DNA of 64,000 nucleotides from BOG-938 sp048498155. GTDB taxonomy: Bacteria; Pseudomonadota; Alphaproteobacteria; Caulobacterales; Caulobacteraceae. Below, in pieces: positions 31,662 to 40,302 of the stretch. The notes beneath the pieces were generated by a model, which was given only the letters and a program-made list of their open reading frames with translations, made no database searches and had not been told where the DNA came from. The stretch lies in contig JBEHYN010000004.1 in the NCBI GenBank assembly GCA_048498155.1, positions 45,233 to 109,232 of the forward strand. The letters are read 5' to 3'. The position numbers and the translations under genes are program-made. Every line of letters starts with the position of its first letter. The first letter of the stretch is position 1.

Positions 31662-33110
31662 ATGACTGACGACGCCTCCAAGAAGTCCCCCCACGCCGCG
31701 CGGCCATCCGGTGAGCCGGATGGGGCCGCGCGCGGCCAGACCATATGGGGCGGACGCTTCTCGGCCAAGCCCGCCGAACTGATGCAGGCGATCAATGTGT
31801 CCATCGGCGTCGATCAACGTTTGGCGCCGCAGGACCTGCAGGGCTCGCGCGCCCACGCGGCCATGCTGATCAAGACCGGGGTGATTTCCGCGCCCGACGG
31901 CGAGGCGATTCTGGGCGGACTGGACGCTATCGAAAAAGAAATGGCCCTGGGGGTCTTTCCCTTCCGCGAGGAGTTTGAGGACATCCACATGAACGTGGAG
32001 GCCAGACTGAGCGAGTTGATCGGCGAGGCCTCCGGGCGACTGCATACCGCGCGGTCGCGTAACGATCAGGTGGCAGTCGACTTCCGTCTGTGGGTGCGTG
32101 AGGCGTGCGAACGCTCAGCCCTGCAATTGCACGCCCTCCAGCGCGCCCTGCTGGCGAAGGCCGAGGCGCATGCCGACACCATCATGCCCGGCTTCACCCA
32201 TCTGCAACCGGCCCAGCCAGTGACCTTTGGCCACCATCTAATGGCCTATGTGGAGATGTTCGGCCGCGACGCGAGCCGCTTTTCCGATGCACGCGCTCGC
32301 ATGAACGAGAGCCCGTTGGGCGCTGCCGCCCTGGCCGGTTCGCCGTTCCCTATCGACCGTGCCATGACCGCCCAGGCCCTGGGCTTCGACCGGCCGACCG
32401 CCAATTCGCTGGACAGCGTTTCGGCGCGCGACTTCGCGCTGGAGGCCCTGTCGGACGCGGCCATTTGCGCTACCCATCTCTCGCGGCTAGCGGAAGAGAT
32501 CGTATTGTGGGTCACGCCCCAGTTCGGCTTCATCGCGCTGTCGGACGCCTTCACCACCGGCTCCTCGATCATGCCGCAGAAGCGCAATCCGGACGCGGCC
32601 GAGCTGGTGCGGGCCAAGGCGGGCCGCATCCTCGGATCGCTCGTCGGGCTGATGACGGTGATGAAGGGTCTGCCGCTCGCCTATTCCAAGGATATGCAGG
32701 AGGACAAGCCGCCGGTGTTCGAGGCTTTCGACGCCTTGAGCCTGTCGCTGTCGGCCATGACCGGCATGGTGATTGACCTTGAGCCGAACCGCGAGCGGAT
32801 GGCTTCGGCCGCCGGCGCCGGCTATTCCACCGCCACCGACTTAGCCGATTGGCTGGTGCGCACGCTCGATCTGCCGTTCCGGCGGGCCCACCACGTTACC
32901 GGCGCCACAGTGAAACGCGCAGAGTTGCTGGGCGTTGACCTAGTGGACTTGCCACTGGCCGAGTTTCAGGCCATCGAGCCCAGGATCACCCAGGCGGTAT
33001 ACGCCGTCCTGACTCCGGCCGCTTCAGTCGCGAGCCGCAACAGCTACGGCGGCGCTGCGCCCGCCCAGGTCCGCGCACAGATCGAACGTTGGAAGGAACG
33101 CCTGTCATGA
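31662..33110 (+). CDS. argH: Argininosuccinate lyase
   Basis: 482 residues; final step of arginine synthesis (argininosuccinate to arginine + fumarate). WGGRFSAKPAELMQAIN, EDIHMNVEARL, HTARSRNDQVAVD, PGFTHLQPAQPVTFGHHLM and the fumarase/aspartase-superfamily signature TTGSSIMPQKRNPD are present. The chosen ATG abuts the divergent tlpA-like start; the ~40-residue extension before TIWGGRF is longer than usual. Coupled by ATGA to the lipoprotein gene. Confidence 0.96.
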   Translation: MTDDASKKSPHAARPSGEPDGAARGQTIWGGRFSAKPAELMQAINVSIGVDQRLAPQDLQGSRAHAAMLIKTGVISAPDGEAILGGLDAIEKEMALGVFPFREEFEDIHMNVEARLSELIGEASGRLHTARSRNDQVAVDFRLWVREACERSALQLHALQRALLAKAEAHADTIMPGFTHLQPAQPVTFGHHLMAYVEMFGRDASRFSDARARMNESPLGAAALAGSPFPIDRAMTAQALGFDRPTANSLDSVSARDFALEALSDAAICATHLSRLAEEIVLWVTPQFGFIALSDAFTTGSSIMPQKRNPDAAELVRAKAGRILGSLVGLMTVMKGLPLAYSKDMQEDKPPVFEAFDALSLSLSAMTGMVIDLEPNRERMASAAGAGYSTATDLADWLVRTLDLPFRRAHHVTGATVKRAELLGVDLVDLPLAEFQAIEPRITQAVYAVLTPAASVASRNSYGGAAPAQVRAQIERWKERLS

Positions 33111-33478
33111 GCATCCACTCGACCCGGCTCACCCTGTCTCGGCTAGCGGCCGCAGGGGTTCTGATCGGCGCCCTTGGGCTGGGCGGCTGCGGCAGGCAAG
33201 GATCGCTGGAGCGACCCGCGCCCCTGTTCGGGGCCAAGGCCAAGGCCGAATACGCGGCCGAGAAGCGGCGCGCGGCCCGGCAGGCGCGGGCCAATCGCAG
33301 CGCCGACGCGTCGGGCGATCCGGCGCCGCCCGCGCCCGACTACGGCCAGGGCAAACCCGATCTCGACCCCTTGCGCGCCTCGCCACCGCCAGGTTCGGGA
33401 AACAATCCCTTCTACAACCGCAATTCGGGTGGACTGTTGCAGGACCCCGTCGCCAACCCCAACGCCCTGCCTCGATGA
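33107..33478 (+). CDS. Small lipoprotein, LptM-like
   Basis: 123 residues. Signal sequence with lipobox LGLGGC. Right after the Cys, CGRQGSLERPAPLF resembles the LptM (YifL) pattern of CG.KGPL..P; LptM helps LPS translocon (LptD) maturation. The rest is disordered, charged and Pro-rich. In other bacteria this gene also precedes lysA or dapF. Both ends overlap neighbours as ATGA, placing it in a tight argH-lptM-lysA operon. Confidence 0.75.
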   Translation: MSIHSTRLTLSRLAAAGVLIGALGLGGCGRQGSLERPAPLFGAKAKAEYAAEKRRAARQARANRSADASGDPAPPAPDYGQGKPDLDPLRASPPPGSGNNPFYNRNSGGLLQDPVANPNALPR

Positions 33479-34758
33479 ATGCCTTCGAGGTTCGCGACGG
33501 CGAGCTTTATTGCGAAGACGTTGCCCTTTCGCGCATCGCCGAGGCGGTGGGCGTCCCGGTGTATGTTTATTCGACCGCCACGCTCGAACGGCACTACGCG
33601 GTTTTCCAACAGGCGTTCACGTCGCGGCGCCCGCTGATCGCCTTCGCCGTCAAGTCCAACTCCAACCTGTCGGTGCTCAAGACCCTGGCCGCTTTGGGCG
33701 CAGGGGCGGACACGGTGTCGGAAGGAGAGGTTCGCCGAGCGTTGGCCGCCGGGGTGCCGCCTGAACGCATCGTCTTTTCGGGCGTCGGCAAGACGTCCCG
33801 AGAAATGATCTTCGCCATTATGACGGGCGTCAGCGAGATCAATGTTGAGTCCGAACCAGAGTTGGACGTCCTGAACCTGCTGGCCGAGCGTCTGGGCGTG
33901 CGGCCGGCCATTACCATCCGGGTCAACCCCGACATCGCCGCCGGGGGCCACCACAAGATCGCCACCGGCAAGAGCGACAACAAGTTTGGCGTCTCGATGT
34001 CGGAGGCCGAGCGGCTTTACGCCAAGGCCTCCGACAGCGCCTGGCTGCACCCGGTGGGTGTGGCATGCCATATCGGCAGCCAGATCACCGATCTGACGCC
34101 CATGCGCGAAGCCTTCGTCAAGATGCGCGACCTAGTGCTGCGCCTGCGCGCCAAGGGCTTGACAGTGGACCGGCTGGATCTCGGCGGCGGCCTGGGCGCG
34201 CCCTATTTTGATCAGCCCGCCCCGCCCTCGCCCGCCGCCTTCGCCGCCGTTGTCGAGGAGGCGCTTGCCGGGTTGCAGATTGACCTGGTGTTTGAGCCGG
34301 GCCGGGTGATCGCGGCCAACGCTGGAGTACTGCTGGCCAGCGTGATCCATATCCACGAACGGCCAAGTGAAGGCGGGGTGGACGGCAAGCGCTTCCTGGT
34401 GGTCGATGCGGCCATGAACGATCTTGTCCGCCCGGCCATGTATGACGCCTATCACGACATCCGGCCTGTCCGAGCCCCGCGCCTGGGCGCCAAACTGTCG
34501 GCCATGGACGTGGTGGGCCCGGTCTGTGAGACGGGCGACACCTTCGCTCGTGACCGGCTATTGCCGCCCCTGGCCTCGGGCGATCTCGTAGCCTTCATGA
34601 CCGCCGGCGCCTATGGCGCGACCATGTCCAGTGAATACAACAGCCGTCCCCTGGTCCCCGAGGTGCTGGTCAAGGGGGACCGCTTCGCCGTGGTCCGGCC
34701 GCGTCCGACCTATGACGAGATGCTAGCCAGAGAGCCCTTGGCCCCCTGGCTGGCCTGA
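33475..34758 (+). CDS. lysA: Diaminopimelate decarboxylase
   Basis: 427 residues, PLP-dependent, last step of lysine synthesis. FAVKSNSNLSVLKTLAALGAG contains the Schiff-base Lys; VACHIGSQITDL, DLGGGLGAPYF, EPGRVIAANAGVLL and GPVCETGDTFA (Cys of the partner active site) are normal for the family. Its start overlaps the lipoprotein stop by 4 bp. Confidence 0.96.
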   Translation: MNAFEVRDGELYCEDVALSRIAEAVGVPVYVYSTATLERHYAVFQQAFTSRRPLIAFAVKSNSNLSVLKTLAALGAGADTVSEGEVRRALAAGVPPERIVFSGVGKTSREMIFAIMTGVSEINVESEPELDVLNLLAERLGVRPAITIRVNPDIAAGGHHKIATGKSDNKFGVSMSEAERLYAKASDSAWLHPVGVACHIGSQITDLTPMREAFVKMRDLVLRLRAKGLTVDRLDLGGGLGAPYFDQPAPPSPAAFAAVVEEALAGLQIDLVFEPGRVIAANAGVLLASVIHIHERPSEGGVDGKRFLVVDAAMNDLVRPAMYDAYHDIRPVRAPRLGAKLSAMDVVGPVCETGDTFARDRLLPPLASGDLVAFMTAGAYGATMSSEYNSRPLVPEVLVKGDRFAVVRPRPTYDEMLAREPLAPWLA

Positions 34759-34797
34759 TCTTGTCGGCCTGTAACAGGCCGCAGCGCCCAGCAGAAT

Positions 34798-35358
34798 CTA
34801 GTGCGTAATGGGCGGCTGCTCGGACCCAATCGCCTTGGCCGCGACCGCCTTGCGAGCGGGACGCGCTTTGCGAGCTGCCGCCTTGGCCGTCTTAGGTAGG
34901 TTCGCAGCCGCGGCCTGGGCCGCCTCGGTCGACTTGGCGCGGGTCAAGGTCTTGCGCGGAGTCGCCGTCGGCGCCTTGCGGCGATGCAGGGCCAATCCGG
35001 CCGCCAAGCCCAAGGCGATCGCTATGACCGCCGTCGCCACAGGACGCTTGCGCGCCAGCTTGTCCCATTCGACGTAGGAGTCCTGGGCCTTGTCCTTGGC
35101 TTGATCGAGAGCCTCCTTGGCGCCGTGAGCGGCCCGCTCGCGGGTGTGCTGCAGCCCTTCGCTCGCCTCAGCCATTTTGGCGCGGATGAGGTCCTGGCTC
35201 TCGTCGAGCAGGCGGGCGAAAGCGCCCTGAATGACATCGGCCGCTTCGGTCAGCTTGGTGCTGACAATGCCTTGACCGTCTTCGATCAGACGCGAGGCTG
35301 ACCCTTGCAGGCGTCCGGCGCTGCGCCGGATGGCGTGTTCAATGTGAGCCGTCTTCAT
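34798..35358 (-). CDS. YqjD/ElaB-like helical protein with C-terminal basic tail
   Basis: 186 residues. A long amphipathic helical part (residues 1-95: LQGSASRLIEDGQG, AHGAKEALDQAKDKAQD) is followed by one membrane helix (VATAVIAIALGLAAGLAL). The C-terminus is a Lys/Ala-rich tail (KAAARKARPARKAVAAK). The helix-plus-anchor layout recalls DUF883 proteins that anchor ribosomes at the membrane; the histone-H1-like tail is extra. Strong GGAAGGA before the ATG (35358). Confidence 0.65.
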   Translation of the reverse strand: MKTAHIEHAIRRSAGRLQGSASRLIEDGQGIVSTKLTEAADVIQGAFARLLDESQDLIRAKMAEASEGLQHTRERAAHGAKEALDQAKDKAQDSYVEWDKLARKRPVATAVIAIALGLAAGLALHRRKAPTATPRKTLTRAKSTEAAQAAAANLPKTAKAAARKARPARKAVAAKAIGSEQPPITH

Positions 35359-35431
35359 GTGATTGTCCTTCCAACCCGTGGGCGAGCCACGTTGAAAGTA
35401 GAACCCGCCTGAGCCGAGAGTGTTCCGGCCT

Positions 35432-35953
35432 TCAGTCCAATGCGCCGATATAGGGCAAGCCGCGCCAGTCGCCCGACGCATCCATGCCGTAGCCGACGAG
35501 AAAACGCTCAGGCGCCTCCCAAGCCACGAAGTCGGGCTGCACCGCGCGGCTGCCGTGGGACCAGGGCTTGCGGGCGAAAACCGCCAGCAGGGTTTGGCTG
35601 GCGCCGGCCCCCATGAGGATGCGCGCACCCTCGCTCAGGGACAGACCGGAATCCAGCACATCGTCGATCAGCAACACTTTTCGCCCCGCCACCGGCCGTT
35701 GCAGACCCGCGCGGACCTCGCAGCGACCGCTGGATTCGCGACCTTCGTGGTAGGAGCTGAGCCAAAGGGCGTCGAACGGCAGATGGATGCCGGCCCGGGC
35801 CAAGGCGCGCGTCAGGTCGGCGGCGAACCACAGCCCCCCGGTCAGCAGGGCCACGGCCACCGTCTGCCCGTCGATATGCGGCGCAATCTCATGAGCGAGC
35901 CGTTCGACCCGTCGGGCGATCTCCTCGGCCGTCAACAGGACTGGAGGAAGCAT
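35432..35953 (-). CDS. hpt: Hypoxanthine phosphoribosyltransferase
   Basis: 173 residues; purine salvage. The PRPP loop is KVLLIDDVLDSGLSLSEGA; other family segments are VALLTGGLWFAADL and WLSSYHEGRESSG (flexible loop). Late PDFVAWEAPERFLVGYGMD is the base-binding region. The gene stands alone between a helical-protein gene and an intergenic repeat. Confidence 0.9.
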   Translation of the reverse strand: MLPPVLLTAEEIARRVERLAHEIAPHIDGQTVAVALLTGGLWFAADLTRALARAGIHLPFDALWLSSYHEGRESSGRCEVRAGLQRPVAGRKVLLIDDVLDSGLSLSEGARILMGAGASQTLLAVFARKPWSHGSRAVQPDFVAWEAPERFLVGYGMDASGDWRGLPYIGALD

Positions 35954-35955
35954 AA

Positions 35956-36034
35956 TCTAGTGTCCCGAACCTGAAGTTCGCCAGCGGATGGGCTCGAGCG
36001 CGTGGCGAACTTCTGGTTCGACAAGGACACTAGA
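35956..36034. repeat. Imperfect palindrome with TCTAGTGTCC / GGACACTAGA ends
   Basis: The 10-bp outer arms are exact; the next 18 bases (35966..35983 and 36003..36020) pair with one mismatch. It lies in the 164-bp gap between hpt and the MJ0042-type gene. Confidence 0.65.
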
Positions 36035-36059
36035 AACATTCAATCCCAGTGTGGCTTGA

Positions 36060-36112
36060 GATTCAGAAATTCGCACAGAGACCTCCATCAAACTCGGGCG
36101 AATTTCTGAATC
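36060..36112. repeat. Inverted repeat with 15-bp perfect arms (GATTCAGAAATTCGC)
   Basis: Arms 36060..36074 and 36098..36112 with a 23-base loop. It directly follows the neighbouring palindrome and precedes the stop of the minus-strand MJ0042 gene, so it may end that transcript. Confidence 0.65.
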
Positions 36113-36117
36113 GCACA

Positions 36118-37038
36118 CTAGCCGACGACCGACTTCGCCGGCGGCAGGGCGTAGGGAGACGTGGCCGGCAGCGGCTGGGCGTCATGCACCGTCGTGGAGA
36201 CTGAGCTCGCGGGTGGGACGGGAGCGGCCGGTGCGGCAACTGGCCCAGGCGCGGATGGCCCGGCGAGGCCTCTCAGCTTGGTTTGCGAACCCGCTGGAGG
36301 TGCGGACGCCGAATGGACCGCGTCCAGGGCGAAGGTGACTTCCACATCGCTGGCGGTCTTGGGCGGATCGATCATGCTGACAGAGAAATGGCGAGTCTCG
36401 CCTGGACGGATTTCGGGGCCGGGCGTATCGGCCAGTCGCCTGGCCACCGAACGCCCGTCCTTGCCCAGCAAGCTTACGCGCAGGGGCGGAGTGCTGACCG
36501 CCCTGTCAGCGATATTGCGCATGACCCCGGAGATCACCACGGTGGGATGGCCGCTATCGGCGCCGGGCGCGGCCTTGACCTGTTCGATGATCAGGCCGGT
36601 GGTGTTGACCGGCAGGCCCACCGAGGCATAAGCGCTGGCGGTCTTTGGCCACAGGCGCACCACGTCCATGCGGAACACCGCCGCCAGGGCGATCACCAGC
36701 ACAAGACCGGAAGCGAGGCCGGCCCAGATGGCGCCGGTCGCGGCCGCTTCGCGCACCTTCCTCTGTTCCTGAGCCCGGGCGCGGAACGTTTGCGACAGCC
36801 GGTCGGCGGGAAGGGCGGCGAGGGTGTCGGGCGCCGCATCGACGCCGGCGCTTAAGCCCGCAGCATCCTCCGCAGAAGGCTCGTGGGTCGTCGCCGTCAA
36901 TGGCAGAGGGTCATCTTCCTCAGCCTGAGCGCGCCACGTGGAGCCGCAACTCGTGCATTTAACCGTGCGGCCGGCCCTGCCCACGAGTACATCGTGCAGG
37001 AAATAGCGGGTGGCGCAGTTAGGACAGGTCAGTATCAT
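36118..37038 (-). CDS. MJ0042 zinc-ribbon membrane protein with DUF3426-like domain
   Basis: 306 residues. N-terminal zinc ribbon ILTCPNCATRYFL and VKCTSCGSTWRA (two CxxC). A central membrane helix (IWAGLASGLVLVIALAAV) is followed by a beta-sandwich-like region (PTVVISGVMRNIADRAVSTP; GETRHFSVSMIDPPKTASD) as in DUF3426 and ends in a Pro/Ala/Ser tail. Role unknown. It reads away from ftsE, with a 56-bp spacer. Confidence 0.8.
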   Translation of the reverse strand: MILTCPNCATRYFLHDVLVGRAGRTVKCTSCGSTWRAQAEEDDPLPLTATTHEPSAEDAAGLSAGVDAAPDTLAALPADRLSQTFRARAQEQRKVREAAATGAIWAGLASGLVLVIALAAVFRMDVVRLWPKTASAYASVGLPVNTTGLIIEQVKAAPGADSGHPTVVISGVMRNIADRAVSTPPLRVSLLGKDGRSVARRLADTPGPEIRPGETRHFSVSMIDPPKTASDVEVTFALDAVHSASAPPAGSQTKLRGLAGPSAPGPVAAPAAPVPPASSVSTTVHDAQPLPATSPYALPPAKSVVG

Positions 37039-37094
37039 GGTCAGCGAATCGGTCGCTCCAGCTACCCCTTTGCAGGTCGCCGATTTCCGTCCTC

Positions 37095-37838
37095 ATGTCC
37101 AGAAACGCTCGCCAAATCCCTGATTTCTCTGAGGGCCCGGATTCCGACCACGGGCCGGACCCGGACGGGCTGAATGACGCCCCGATCCTGAGATTCACTG
37201 GGGTTGGCATGCGCTATGGCCGGGCTCCGGAGACCTTGAGCGACCTCAGTTTCAGTTTGCGCCCAGGATCCTTCCATTTTCTTACGGGGCCCTCGGGTGC
37301 GGGGAAAAGCTCGCTGCTCAAACTGATCTACATGGACGAGCGCCCCTCGCGCGGTCTGATCCACCTGTTCGGCCAAGACCTATCCGCCGTCCCGGCCCGC
37401 GCCTTGCCCCGCCTTCGTCGGCGCCTGGGCGTGGTGTTCCAAGACTTCCGCCTGCTCGATCACTTGAGCGCCTTCGACAATGTGGCCCTGCCCCTTCGCC
37501 TGGCCAAGCGCAAGCCCGCTGACTACCGCCTGGACGTGGCCGAGCTGATGGCCTGGGTGGGGCTGGGGCGCAAACTGCACGCCATGCCGGCGACCTTGTC
37601 TGGGGGCGAAAAACAGCGGCTGGCCATAGCCCGGGCCGTGGTCAACCGGCCGGATCTACTCTTGGCCGACGAGCCGACCGGCAATGTCGATCATGAGCTC
37701 AGCCTGCGTATTCTAAAGTTGTTCGTGGAGCTGAATCGTCTGGGAACGACGGTGCTGATCGCGAGCCACGATGAGGACCTGGTGGCCCGGTCAGGCATGC
37801 CCACCTTGCGCCTGGACGGCGGGCGGCTGGCGGAATGA
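37095..37838 (+). CDS. ftsE: Cell division ATP-binding protein FtsE
   Basis: 247 residues. ABC ATPase that with FtsX regulates septal peptidoglycan hydrolysis. Walker A LTGPSGAGKSSLLKLIYMD, Q-loop GVVFQDFRLLDHL, signature LSGGEKQRLAIARAV, Walker B LLLADEPTGNVD. About 30 extra N-terminal residues (acidic) precede the usual ILRFTGVGMRYG start. Overlaps ftsX by ATGA-type 4 bp. Confidence 0.94.
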   Translation: MSRNARQIPDFSEGPDSDHGPDPDGLNDAPILRFTGVGMRYGRAPETLSDLSFSLRPGSFHFLTGPSGAGKSSLLKLIYMDERPSRGLIHLFGQDLSAVPARALPRLRRRLGVVFQDFRLLDHLSAFDNVALPLRLAKRKPADYRLDVAELMAWVGLGRKLHAMPATLSGGEKQRLAIARAVVNRPDLLLADEPTGNVDHELSLRILKLFVELNRLGTTVLIASHDEDLVARSGMPTLRLDGGRLAE

Positions 37839-38737
37839 GTGATCAGCCCGCCTCGGCCTTTCTGCGGCGCTGGCGGCCAGGGCCTTTGCTGCCCGTCAGC
37901 GATGCGCGCGACGGCGCCCTGGCCTTCGTGATCGCTGTCCTATGCTTTTTCGCCTGCCTCACCGCCCTGACCGCCTTGGCGGGCGACCGGGCGGCGCGTG
38001 GCTGGACGGCTCAGCTGCAAAGCTCCGCCACCGTCCTTGTGCGCCCCAGCGGCGCAGAGAGCGCCGACGCAGCGGCGGCGAGGGCGGCCGAAGCCCTGGC
38101 CGGGGTCAAGGGCGTGGGCGAGGTGCAGGCGCTCAGCCGCGACAAGGCGGTGGCGCTGCTGCAGCCCTGGATCGGCAAGGACGCCCTGCCCAACGATCTG
38201 CCGATTCCTCGCCTCGTGGCGGTCGAGTTGAGCAAGACGGCTCCAGCGAGCGCCCAGGACCTGGATCGCGCCCTTAAGGCCCAGGGCGTGGACGCGACGG
38301 TCGACGATCACAGCGTTTGGATCGCCGACATCGTGCGGGCCGGCGGCTGGATTCGGCTGGCCGCTCTGGGCCTGTTCGGGCTCACCGCCGCCGCAGCCGG
38401 AGCGATGATCGCCTTCGCCGCCGGCGCCGCCCTGGCCGCTCGTCATGAGATCGTGCAGGTTCTGCACATTGCCGGCGCCGAGGATCGCTTCATCGCCGGC
38501 CTGGTTCAGCGCCGTTTTGCCCTACTTGCGGCCTGTGCGGGCTTGTTTGCCGCGCTCGCCGCAGCGATGATCGGGGCGGCCGCCCGAGTCTTGGGCGGCG
38601 ACAGCGGCTTGACGCCGGTCTTGCCGGTCGCGTGGACTGACCTGTTGGTGCTGCCCATCTGCCCTCTCGCCGCCGCCCTGGTTGCGGCGACGGCGGCGCG
38701 GCTGGCGGCGCTCAGGCTGCTGAAAGATTTGATCTAG
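37835..38737 (+). CDS. ftsX: Cell division protein FtsX
   Basis: 300 residues with four membrane helices in the 1+3 layout (LAFVIAVLCFFACLTALTAL first; later ALGLFGLTAAAAGAMIAFAA). The periplasmic part (GVKGVGEVQALSRDKAVALL; LPIPRLVAVEL) matches FtsX. Translationally coupled to ftsE. Confidence 0.9.
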   Translation: MSDQPASAFLRRWRPGPLLPVSDARDGALAFVIAVLCFFACLTALTALAGDRAARGWTAQLQSSATVLVRPSGAESADAAAARAAEALAGVKGVGEVQALSRDKAVALLQPWIGKDALPNDLPIPRLVAVELSKTAPASAQDLDRALKAQGVDATVDDHSVWIADIVRAGGWIRLAALGLFGLTAAAAGAMIAFAAGAALAARHEIVQVLHIAGAEDRFIAGLVQRRFALLAACAGLFAALAAAMIGAAARVLGGDSGLTPVLPVAWTDLLVLPICPLAAALVAATAARLAALRLLKDLI

Positions 38738-38750
38738 CCATGGTTGCGGC

Positions 38751-39383
38751 GTGAAGAGCATTGCGATCGTCCTACTGGTGCTGATTGTGTGGGGCATGGG
38801 CCTGCTGGCCTTCGCCGCCCGCGTCGCCCATTCCACGCCCGCGCCCCAGCCGCCCAAGGCCGAGGGCCTGGTAGTGCTGACCGGCATATCCAGCCAGAGG
38901 ATCGAGGCCGGGATGCATCTGCTGCGCCAAGGCGCGGCTCGGCGCATGCTGGTGTCGGGCGTCAATCGCGGCGCGACGCGCGCGGATATTCGCCGTGTGG
39001 CCCGGGCGGTGGCGGCGCCGGTCTATGACTGCTGCGTGGACCTGGGCTTCGAGGCTGAAGACACCATCGGCAACGCCCGCGAGACGGCCGATTGGGTGCG
39101 GGCGAGAGGCTATAACAACCTGATCGTGGTCACAGCCGATTATCACATGCCGCGCGCCCTGCTGGAGCTGCGCAGCGCCTTGCCCAACGCCACGCTGATC
39201 CCTTACCCCGTCCCGACATCCGAGCTGAACGCCCGCGCATGGTGGCGTAACCAGCATGACGCCCGACGGATGACCCTCGAGTACACCAAATACCTCGTCA
39301 TCCTGGCGCGCGAGGCGATCCTGCGTCTGGGACCTAGGGCTCACCCAGCCGCCGAGACCGCGCCCGGCCAGGCCTCGCGATGA
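38751..39383 (+). CDS. YdcF/DUF218 family protein
   Basis: 210 residues with one N-terminal anchor (AIVLLVLIVWGMGLLAFAA). DUF218 motifs: GLVVLTGISSQRIEAGMHLL, RRMLVSGVNRGAT, DTIGNARETADWVRARG and LIVVTADYHMPRALLEL. Members such as ElyC act in envelope/peptidoglycan homeostasis. GTG start at 38751, 13 bp after ftsX; a four-codon ATG ORF precedes it (38740). Coupled to plsC by ATGA. Confidence 0.85.
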   Translation: MKSIAIVLLVLIVWGMGLLAFAARVAHSTPAPQPPKAEGLVVLTGISSQRIEAGMHLLRQGAARRMLVSGVNRGATRADIRRVARAVAAPVYDCCVDLGFEAEDTIGNARETADWVRARGYNNLIVVTADYHMPRALLELRSALPNATLIPYPVPTSELNARAWWRNQHDARRMTLEYTKYLVILAREAILRLGPRAHPAAETAPGQASR

Positions 39384-40084
39384 AGCTTCGCGCCGCTCTG
39401 TACGCCGCCTGGGTCTATGGTCTGACTTTCCTGCTGATGGCGCTTTACCTGCCCCTCCTCCTGGTTCCGCGGGCCGGAATCCGGGAGGCTTTGAAGTTTT
39501 GGGCGCATGTGATGGTCTGGGGCATGCGCTTCATCGGCGGCGTGCGCCTGGAGGTGCGGGGGCGCGAAAACCTGCCCAAGGGCGCCTACATGATCGCGGC
39601 CAAGCACCAGAGCATGTTCGACGTCGTCCCGCCTTACCTCTTCGCCTGGGACATGCTGTTCGTGATGAAAAAGGAACTGGCGAAGATTCCCTTGTTCGGC
39701 TGGCTCAGCCAAAAGGCCAAGATGATCAAGGTGGATCGCGAAGCCCACGCCAGGGCCTTGCTGGCCTTGATCGCCGACGCCAAGCGGCTGATGGCCGAGC
39801 CGCGCCAGTTGCTGATCTTTCCCGAAGGCACCCGCCATCCGCCCGGAGCGCCCGCCGATTACAAGCCCGGCGTGGCCGCCCTCTATCGCGAACTGGGCCT
39901 GCCCTGCGTGCCGCTGGCGACTAATTCGGGTGTGTACATGGATCCAGGAGGCTTGGTGAAAAAGCGCGGAACCGTGGTGGTGCAGATCCTCGAGCCCATT
40001 GCGCCTGGGCTCAAGCGCGCGGAGTTCATGAGCGTTCTGCAGGAGCGCCTCGAGAGCGGATCGGCGGCCCTGCTCTCTGAATGA
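39380..40084 (+). CDS. plsC: 1-acyl-sn-glycerol-3-phosphate acyltransferase
   Basis: 234 residues; makes phosphatidic acid for membrane lipids. Block I AAKHQSMFDVVPPYL (HxxxxD), block II around FVMKKELAKIPLFGWL, block III LLIFPEGTRHPPGAP, and block IV GLPCVPLATNSGVY. An N-terminal membrane helix is present. It ends the ftsE-ftsX-ydcF-plsC run; a short CTCGAG-centred palindrome follows. Confidence 0.94.
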   Translation: MKLRAALYAAWVYGLTFLLMALYLPLLLVPRAGIREALKFWAHVMVWGMRFIGGVRLEVRGRENLPKGAYMIAAKHQSMFDVVPPYLFAWDMLFVMKKELAKIPLFGWLSQKAKMIKVDREAHARALLALIADAKRLMAEPRQLLIFPEGTRHPPGAPADYKPGVAALYRELGLPCVPLATNSGVYMDPGGLVKKRGTVVVQILEPIAPGLKRAEFMSVLQERLESGSAALLSE

Positions 40085-40094
40085 AAGCTTGTGC

Positions 40095-40121
40095 TCCCTT
40101 CCCCCTCGAGGGAGAGGGGGA
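40095..40121. repeat. Short copy of the CTTCCCCCTCGAGGGGGAAG palindrome
   Basis: A single imperfect half-element after plsC (CCTTCCCCCTCGAGGGAGAG), the same hairpin motif that borders the ~150-bp elements at 44.8-48.3 kb. It may act as the plsC transcription end. Confidence 0.6.
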
Positions 40122-40184
40122 CTTGCCTAAGCCGATCCGCGAGCTCCACTCTCGCCACGACATTCAGGCTACAAGAAGCGCCGT

Positions 40185-40256
40185 ATGATTTTCTGGATCA
40201 GCATGTTCGTCGCCGCCGCGGTGGTGGCCTTTGTATCGCGCCCAATTTCAAACTGA
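40185..40256 (+). CDS. Possible 23-residue membrane peptide
   Basis: The ORF encodes MIFWISMFVAAAVVAFVSR then PISN, one hydrophobic helix. Only a weak AGAAG lies upstream. It ends 9 bp before the target duplication of the mobile element. Could be chance. Confidence 0.3.
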   Translation: MIFWISMFVAAAVVAFVSRPISN

Positions 40257-40302
40257 GACACTACCCCCCGCCGGGTGCTGTCCTAATTAGGCGGCCAGTG
40301 TC

